A program made the translations under genes and the position numbers. This document shows positions 5,158 through 8,411 of a stretch of 8,411 nt of DNA, piece after piece (positions within the stretch are counted from its first letter, which is position 1; every line of letters begins with the position of its first letter). Under the pieces are notes generated by a model. That model saw only the letters and a list, made by a program, of their open reading frames with translations. It was not told the origin of the DNA and searched no databases. Origin of the DNA: Oligoflexia bacterium (GTDB taxonomy: Bacteria; Bdellovibrionota; UBA1018); NCBI GenBank assembly GCA_903854365.1, contig CAINWE010000223.1, forward strand, positions 1-8,411, written 5' to 3'.

Positions 5158-6006
5158 TTAGGATCCTCCTTGACTCAATAAGGCGAGAGCTGTCTTGTTT
5201 GCCGAATTGGCTTGAGCAAGAACAGAGACTCCTGCCTGCATTAAAATTTGGTTCTTAGTCATCGAGCTGACTTCTTCAGCCATGTCGGTGTCGCGAATTC
5301 TACTGACGGCCGAGGAAAAATTTTCGCGGTTCACTAAGAGATTGTTAATAATGGACTGGAGGCGATTCTGCATAGCCCCAAATTGGGCGCGAATTTGAGT
5401 AACTGACGAAAGGGCAGAATCGACCGACTTTAAACTGTTCTGGGAACTAAATTTGTCACCGACGCTGGCAAGGTTAATTCCAAGTGCGACTGTATTAACA
5501 TCAGATCCGTTTGCGTCAAAGAGCTGCACTCGATCGGAGCTGGGATTGTTTCTGTCGCCGACTTGAATGTCAAACGATAGGCCGGTTCCGCTGAGCAGAG
5601 GAACATGGTTAAACTCTGTGCTGGATGAAATTCTATCTATTTCATCCCTGAGTTGGTTAAATTCAATATTGAGGAACTTTCGCTCGTTTTGCCCGATGGT
5701 ATCAGAGGCGCCCTGGACGCCTAGTTCGCGCATCCTGATGAGAATATTGGAAATTTCAGCGAGACTGCCTTCGGCGATTTGGACGACGGATACCCCGTCC
5801 TGGGCATTTCTCTCAGCCTGGTTGACTCCGCGAATTTGAGCTCTGAGAATTTCGGATACGGCTAGACCGGCTGCGTCGTCACCGGCGTGGTTGATCTTGA
5901 GGCCTGAACTGAGTTTCTCCAGGTTACGGTCGAGACCTGCTCGAGTGTTGCCTAAATTCTTCTGGGCAACTAAGGCAGGCACGTTTGTGTTAATCCGTAA
6001 TCCCAT
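5158..6006 (-). CDS. fliC: Flagellin, first copy in the tandem
   Basis: At 282 aa this is the most divergent of the three, again D0/D1 only. It shows MGLRINTNVPALVAQKNLG, the helix LSSGLKINHAGDDAAGLAVSEILRAQIRG, NAQDGVSVVQIAEGSLAEISNILIRMRELGVQGASDT, and at the C-terminus NRENFSSAVSRIRDTDMAEEVSSMTKNQILMQAGVSVLAQANSANKTALALL. It has the best sigma-28 promoter of the locus (6131-6157), with a leader of about 117 nt. The start at 6006 is set by GGAGGA five bases upstream and by alignment with the other copies. An overlapping 9-codon frame (MEEGYGITD, 5990-6019) begins at the Shine-Dalgarno, but it has only a weak ribosome site and no match in the other leaders. Confidence 0.97.
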   Translation of the reverse strand: MGLRINTNVPALVAQKNLGNTRAGLDRNLEKLSSGLKINHAGDDAAGLAVSEILRAQIRGVNQAERNAQDGVSVVQIAEGSLAEISNILIRMRELGVQGASDTIGQNERKFLNIEFNQLRDEIDRISSSTEFNHVPLLSGTGLSFDIQVGDRNNPSSDRVQLFDANGSDVNTVALGINLASVGDKFSSQNSLKSVDSALSSVTQIRAQFGAMQNRLQSIINNLLVNRENFSSAVSRIRDTDMAEEVSSMTKNQILMQAGVSVLAQANSANKTALALLSQGGS

Positions 6007-6011
6007 ACCCT

Positions 6012-6050
6012 TCCTCCATGAAGGTAACCTTGGCTCATCCTGGGCCGAGG
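6012..6050 (-). promoter_or_regulatory. Flagellin leader hairpin with CAGGATGA loop and ribosome site (candidate CsrA target), first copy
   Basis: CCTTGGC (6028-6034) pairs with GCCGAGG (6044-6050) over 7 bases including one G-U. The transcript loop is CCAGGATGA, close to the core ARGGAUG of the CsrA consensus. The Shine-Dalgarno GGAGGA (6012-6017) follows about 11 bases downstream. The sequence is unrelated to the other two leaders, yet the loop motif and position are alike. Confidence 0.5.
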
Positions 6051-6130
6051 GGCAGGCAGAAATCGGCAGTCATTGCCAATTTAATTCAACAGGTTGTTTG
6101 AACCGGAGTTGAATTCTGCTTCCAAGTATT

Positions 6131-6157
6131 AGATCGGCGCTCTGGGGAAAAGGTTTA
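6131..6157 (-). promoter_or_regulatory. Sigma-28 (FliA) promoter of the first flagellin
   Basis: On the minus strand TAAA (6157-6154), exactly 15 bases, then GCCGATCT (6138-6131) match the consensus TAAA-N15-GCCGATAA at 10 of 12 fixed positions. Predicted start is about 6123. Confidence 0.8.
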
Positions 6158-6176
6158 GAAAAAAAATTAAGGCGGG

Positions 6177-6196
6177 GATTAACGAGATTGTTAATC
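6177..6196. repeat. Inverted repeat GATTAAC-N6-GTTAATC upstream of the first flagellin promoter
   Basis: Perfect 7-base arms (6177-6183 and 6190-6196) are spaced so that their centres are about one helical turn apart, as in dimeric regulator sites. It lies 20 bases upstream of the -35 element. Related GGCGGG-plus-GTTAA half-sites start at 6171 and 6204. The factor is unknown. Confidence 0.4.
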
Positions 6197-6211
6197 AATT
6201 GAGGCGGGTGG

Positions 6212-6239
6212 TTAAAACCCCCTGCCTGAACGGCAGGGG
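6212..6239 (-). terminator. Intrinsic terminator of the small gene at 6287-6580
   Basis: CCCCTGCC (6219-6226) and GGCAGGGG (6232-6239) form a perfect 8-bp GC-rich stem with a 5-base loop. On the minus strand it is followed by GTTTTAA. The plus strand has ATTCTATTTTT after the stem, so it could work both ways. It separates the small gene from the flagellin promoter. Confidence 0.8.
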
Positions 6240-6286
6240 ATTCTATTTTTAAAAAAAATCGACTCTTGTTCGACTACTGAATCCTT

Positions 6287-6580
6287 TTAGGCAGCTTCAA
6301 TCAAATCTTCTGCGTGCCAAAGGTCATAGAGGCTTTTGCCAGATTCAGTGCGAAGCCATTTGCTAGCGTGGTCTGGTGGCTCTTGCCCCAAACATTTTTG
6401 AGCGAAGCCGTGGACGGTCATCGTTTCTTTTTCAGCGAGGACTTTGAATTCTCCGTTCGGCTGCTTGATGATGCGGCAGTTCTTACTTGGGTCACTGACA
6501 AAAAAAAGGGACTGACCATCTTTTAAATATCCGTGATGAACTAAATAGGTGAGATCGAATTTATTTTTCTTTTTAGACAT
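6287..6580 (-). CDS. Small protein, 97 aa, possibly with a RAMA-like domain
   Basis: A basic start (MSKKKNKFDL) is followed by TYLVHHGYLKDGQSLFFV, a charged strand region, and TVHGFAQKCLGQEPPDHASKWLRTESGKSLYDLW. The order (short helix ending in a G-L-K-x-G turn, beta strands, then a 'hgfAqk..G' helix and an aromatic W end) recalls the RAMA (restriction enzyme adenine methylase associated) or DUF4357 type of small DNA-associated domain. That is pattern memory and not firm. No signal peptide or membrane segment. The start is well set: GAGGAG lies 7 bases before ATG 6580. It is divergent from the acetyltransferase gene, with 121 bases between in which I find no confident promoter (TTGACA at 6617-6622 has no matching -10). 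A good terminator follows. Confidence 0.8.
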   Translation of the reverse strand: MSKKKNKFDLTYLVHHGYLKDGQSLFFVSDPSKNCRIIKQPNGEFKVLAEKETMTVHGFAQKCLGQEPPDHASKWLRTESGKSLYDLWHAEDLIEAA

Positions 6581-6701
6581 GAGTAAGCTCCTCTTGTGTG
6601 ACGTAACGGTAATTTTTTGACATCACCTTAGGTAAAATTTGCCCCTCGAGGATTCTACCCCGAGAGGATAGACTTAAAGAGACCTGGGAGGCGGATTTGC
6701 T

Positions 6702-7784
6702 GTGAATCAAATTGAGCTGAAATACGGAGCTAGTCGGTTTCGGCAAGAGTTATCCGATTTACTGGACCTGTGCTTTGGGTTGTCCTCGGGTTTTCATTTC
6801 TTAGACGATTTTCCGGTTTGGGACCCGCAATTTGCCTCCCCGGAAGTCAGGATTTTCACCGAGCGCCGTTCAGGTATTCTGCGTGCGGCTTGCGGGATTC
6901 GATTGGTGATTTTGCGGGTTAAGACTCGCGGCGGAGATGACTTTTTCAAGGTCCGAGTTGCGCTTTTGGGGGCCGTGTGTTGCCACCCGCTTTGGAGGGG
7001 GCAAGGTTTAGCTTCCAAGCTCATAGCGGAGGGAATTCAATGGGCTCGAGACCAGGGTGCTGCGGCTATCTTTTTGTGGGGCGCGCAGGAGCAGCTTTAT
7101 AGAAGGCAAGGTTTTTTCTCGTGTGGCCGGCAAGTACGCCTTCCTTTAGTCGAGGTGATGAGAGCAGAGTTCCCTGGGATGAGGGGTGGTCTCGAGGTAC
7201 GTGGAGGACTGACGGCTGAATTGTTTGATTTGCTCACTCAGCGGGTGGATGGGTCGGCGCTTAGTTCCCAAGATTGGAATTGGTATGGTCATCATAAGAA
7301 TGTTCAGTGGTATTTTACTGAGAAGCGGGGGCGCCCTACTGCATACGCGGCGGTGGGACGCGGAATTGATCTCGAGGGGCATGTTCATGAGTGGGGCGGG
7401 GAACCAAGCGATTTGAAGGCCGTATTTGAGTCGATTCTCGTGGAGCATCCCCAGGCGATTTGGCTTGGACCATCGGATGTCCCCGCCGGACAGGGGGCTT
7501 CGCCGAGTCGCATCGATGAATTTTTGTGCATGGCCAAGATCCTGGAGCCGATGGTTTTTTTGCATCCGATTCCCGGAGTAGACGAACCTGGAAATTGGAC
7601 CTGTCAGAAATTGCCCACAGGATGGAAATTTCAGAGCGATAAGAGCGAGTTGGTCGTAGCAGAGCCGGATCTCGTGCAGGCGCTATTCGGGAAGTCAGGA
7701 GAAATTGAGGCGCCCCATCCTGGCAGTTTTGGGCATTACTTCAAGGCACTTCGCTTGTGGTTCTGGGGGCTAGATGCGGCATAA
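6702..7784 (+). CDS. GNAT-family N-acetyltransferase, 360 aa
   Basis: The acetyl-CoA-binding core is clear: the strand VRVALLGAVCCHPLWRGQGLASKLIAEGIQWARDQG (about 84-119) holds motif A, R99-G-Q-G-L-A104. It is followed by FLWGAQEQLYRRQGF (124-138), the strand-helix B with the usual Tyr. At 360 aa it is about twice a single GNAT domain. Residues about 160-250 (QWYFTEKRGRPTAYAAVGRGIDLEGHVHEWGG) could be a second, degenerate GNAT fold, and the rest is unassigned, so a tandem layout like that of Eis-type enzymes is possible. The substrate is unknown and no signal peptide is seen. The start is GTG at 6702, with GGGAGG ten bases upstream. The PilZ gene begins 27 bases after the stop, so the two are probably co-transcribed. 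Confidence 0.87.
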   Translation: MNQIELKYGASRFRQELSDLLDLCFGLSSGFHFLDDFPVWDPQFASPEVRIFTERRSGILRAACGIRLVILRVKTRGGDDFFKVRVALLGAVCCHPLWRGQGLASKLIAEGIQWARDQGAAAIFLWGAQEQLYRRQGFFSCGRQVRLPLVEVMRAEFPGMRGGLEVRGGLTAELFDLLTQRVDGSALSSQDWNWYGHHKNVQWYFTEKRGRPTAYAAVGRGIDLEGHVHEWGGEPSDLKAVFESILVEHPQAIWLGPSDVPAGQGASPSRIDEFLCMAKILEPMVFLHPIPGVDEPGNWTCQKLPTGWKFQSDKSELVVAEPDLVQALFGKSGEIEAPHPGSFGHYFKALRLWFWGLDAA

Positions 7785-7811
7785 GAGGTCTGAGTCAATT
7801 CGGAGGTCGAC

Positions 7812-8411
7812 ATTGAAAAAGAATCTCATTACTGGCAGGATGCCAAGCAAGTGAAGCAATATACTTCTCCGTTTTTTAAGTCCATTGCGGCCGCCCTCAT
7901 AGGATTTCCCTTTGTGTATATCGTGTTGGTGGGGACTTCATTCGACATGCCGTTGTCCGTTTGCATGCGAATCTTGTTGTCTCCCTCCTACTACCTGGTC
8001 ACCGGTGTCGCAGTGGTGGCTGGATACGGGTTCTGGGAGATGCGCCGTTGGTCTTGGTATGTGTTTCTCGGATTTCAAGGCCTCTTGTTCTATGTAGACG
8101 CCATTATTGCTTCAGACTATGCTGAGAGCCACCATAAAATTTTTGTCTTTGTCGCCTCTGTTTTGATTCAGATTGCGATTGCGATTCGAGTCGGGCGCGA
8201 GATTCGGGTCCCTTACTTTTTTCCAAAAATTCGCTGGTGGGAAAGCAACCCCCGGTACCGCTTCGCTGTTTCTGTGAAGGTCTATCGACAGAGTGGGGAA
8301 GTGAGAGTAGCAGAGCTTCTCGATCTCTCGTTGGTAGGTTGCTTCATTAAAGTACGGGCTGATTTTTTGGTCGGCGAAAAAGTGGATTTAAATTTCGAGG
8401 TTTACGGTCAA
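7812..8411 (+). CDS. Four-helix membrane protein with C-terminal PilZ domain (partial, right end off window)
   Basis: The frame is open from the stop at 7791 to the window edge. Counting from ATT 7812, hydrophobic segments lie at about 24-42, 54-75, 81-101 and 109-127. A PilZ domain follows from about 146: NPRYRFAVSVKV, then DLSLVGC (D171-x-S173-x-x-G176). PilZ domains bind cyclic-di-GMP through RxxxR and D/NxSxxG. The second motif is intact, but the first Arg is N146, so binding may be weak. The start is uncertain. A strong GGAGGT (7802-7807) sits just before ATT 7812, which is in frame. TTG at 7813 is out of frame and reads 13 codons to a TGA that overlaps the in-frame GTG at 7851 (GTGA). 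The real start is either the rare ATT or that GTG. The topology predicts a cytoplasmic PilZ sensor on the inner membrane. Confidence 0.82.
   Translation, partial: MEKESHYWQDAKQVKQYTSPFFKSIAAALIGFPFVYIVLVGTSFDMPLSVCMRILLSPSYYLVTGVAVVAGYGFWEMRRWSWYVFLGFQGLLFYVDAIIASDYAESHHKIFVFVASVLIQIAIAIRVGREIRVPYFFPKIRWWESNPRYRFAVSVKVYRQSGEVRVAELLDLSLVGCFIKVRADFLVGEKVDLNFEVYGQ

Noticed and set aside
5990..6019. Nine-codon frame overlapping the start of the first flagellin as a third leader peptide
   Set aside because: It has a weak ribosome site, differs in frame and sequence from the MNGG minicistrons and overlaps the flagellin start instead of stopping before it.
6617..6622. TTGACA as a -35 box for the acetyltransferase gene
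   Set aside because: No -10-like hexamer occurs 16-18 bases downstream.
7146..7565. 139-codon minus-strand open frame inside the acetyltransferase gene
   Set aside because: It is antisense to a clear GNAT gene, with no ribosome site or recognisable protein pattern.

Overview
The window looks like chromosomal DNA of a motile, flagellated bacterium of the Bdellovibrio type (Bdellovibrionota, formerly Deltaproteobacteria). The assignment is an inference. It rests on a tandem set of three short flagellins (278-282 aa, D0/D1 only, with the N-terminal INHAGDDAAGLA-type motif), on a response regulator with the deltaproteobacterial-looking start VADDSLTIQKVI and a proline-rich tail, and on a membrane-bound PilZ protein. 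I see no mobile element, CRISPR array, tRNA or rRNA.

Layout, left to right. (1) A response-regulator gene on the minus strand runs off the left edge (1-906). (2) A divergent gap holds a convincing 6S RNA (ssrS, about 1060-1226, plus strand) with its own -10 box, followed by an unrecognised 209-aa gene (1282-1911). (3) That gene overlaps, tail to tail, a minus-strand RmlD-like sugar-nucleotide reductase/epimerase homologue (1840-2745) that has lost the catalytic tyrosine. (4) Three flagellin genes lie in tandem on the minus strand (transcription order 6006 to 5158, 4760 to 3924, 3718 to 2882). (5) A small minus-strand gene with a possible RAMA-like fold (6287-6580) ends at a clear terminator. 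(6) On the plus strand, a 360-aa GNAT-type acetyltransferase (6702-7784) is followed after 27 bases by a four-helix membrane protein with a C-terminal PilZ domain, cut by the right edge.

The flagellin block carries most of the non-coding signal. The first two flagellins have sigma-28 (FliA)-type promoters giving leaders of about 120 nt. All three leaders contain a hairpin with an AGGA motif in its loop, a short distance upstream of a GGAGG Shine-Dalgarno site. That is the arrangement expected for CsrA control of flagellin translation. In the second and third flagellins the start codon is preceded by a four-codon minicistron (Met-Asn-Gly-Gly-stop) with its own Shine-Dalgarno site, and its Gly-Gly codons form the flagellin Shine-Dalgarno. 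The differences between the two copies are synonymous (AAT/AAC, TAG/TAA), so the little reading frame may be under selection. Strong stem-loops without U tracts follow the flagellin genes.

Taken together, the centre is a flagellar filament locus in which transcription appears set by FliA and translation by a structured leader. It is flanked by unrelated housekeeping or signalling genes. The 6S RNA and the PilZ protein point to growth-phase and possibly cyclic-di-GMP control nearby, but nothing in the sequence links them directly to the flagellins.
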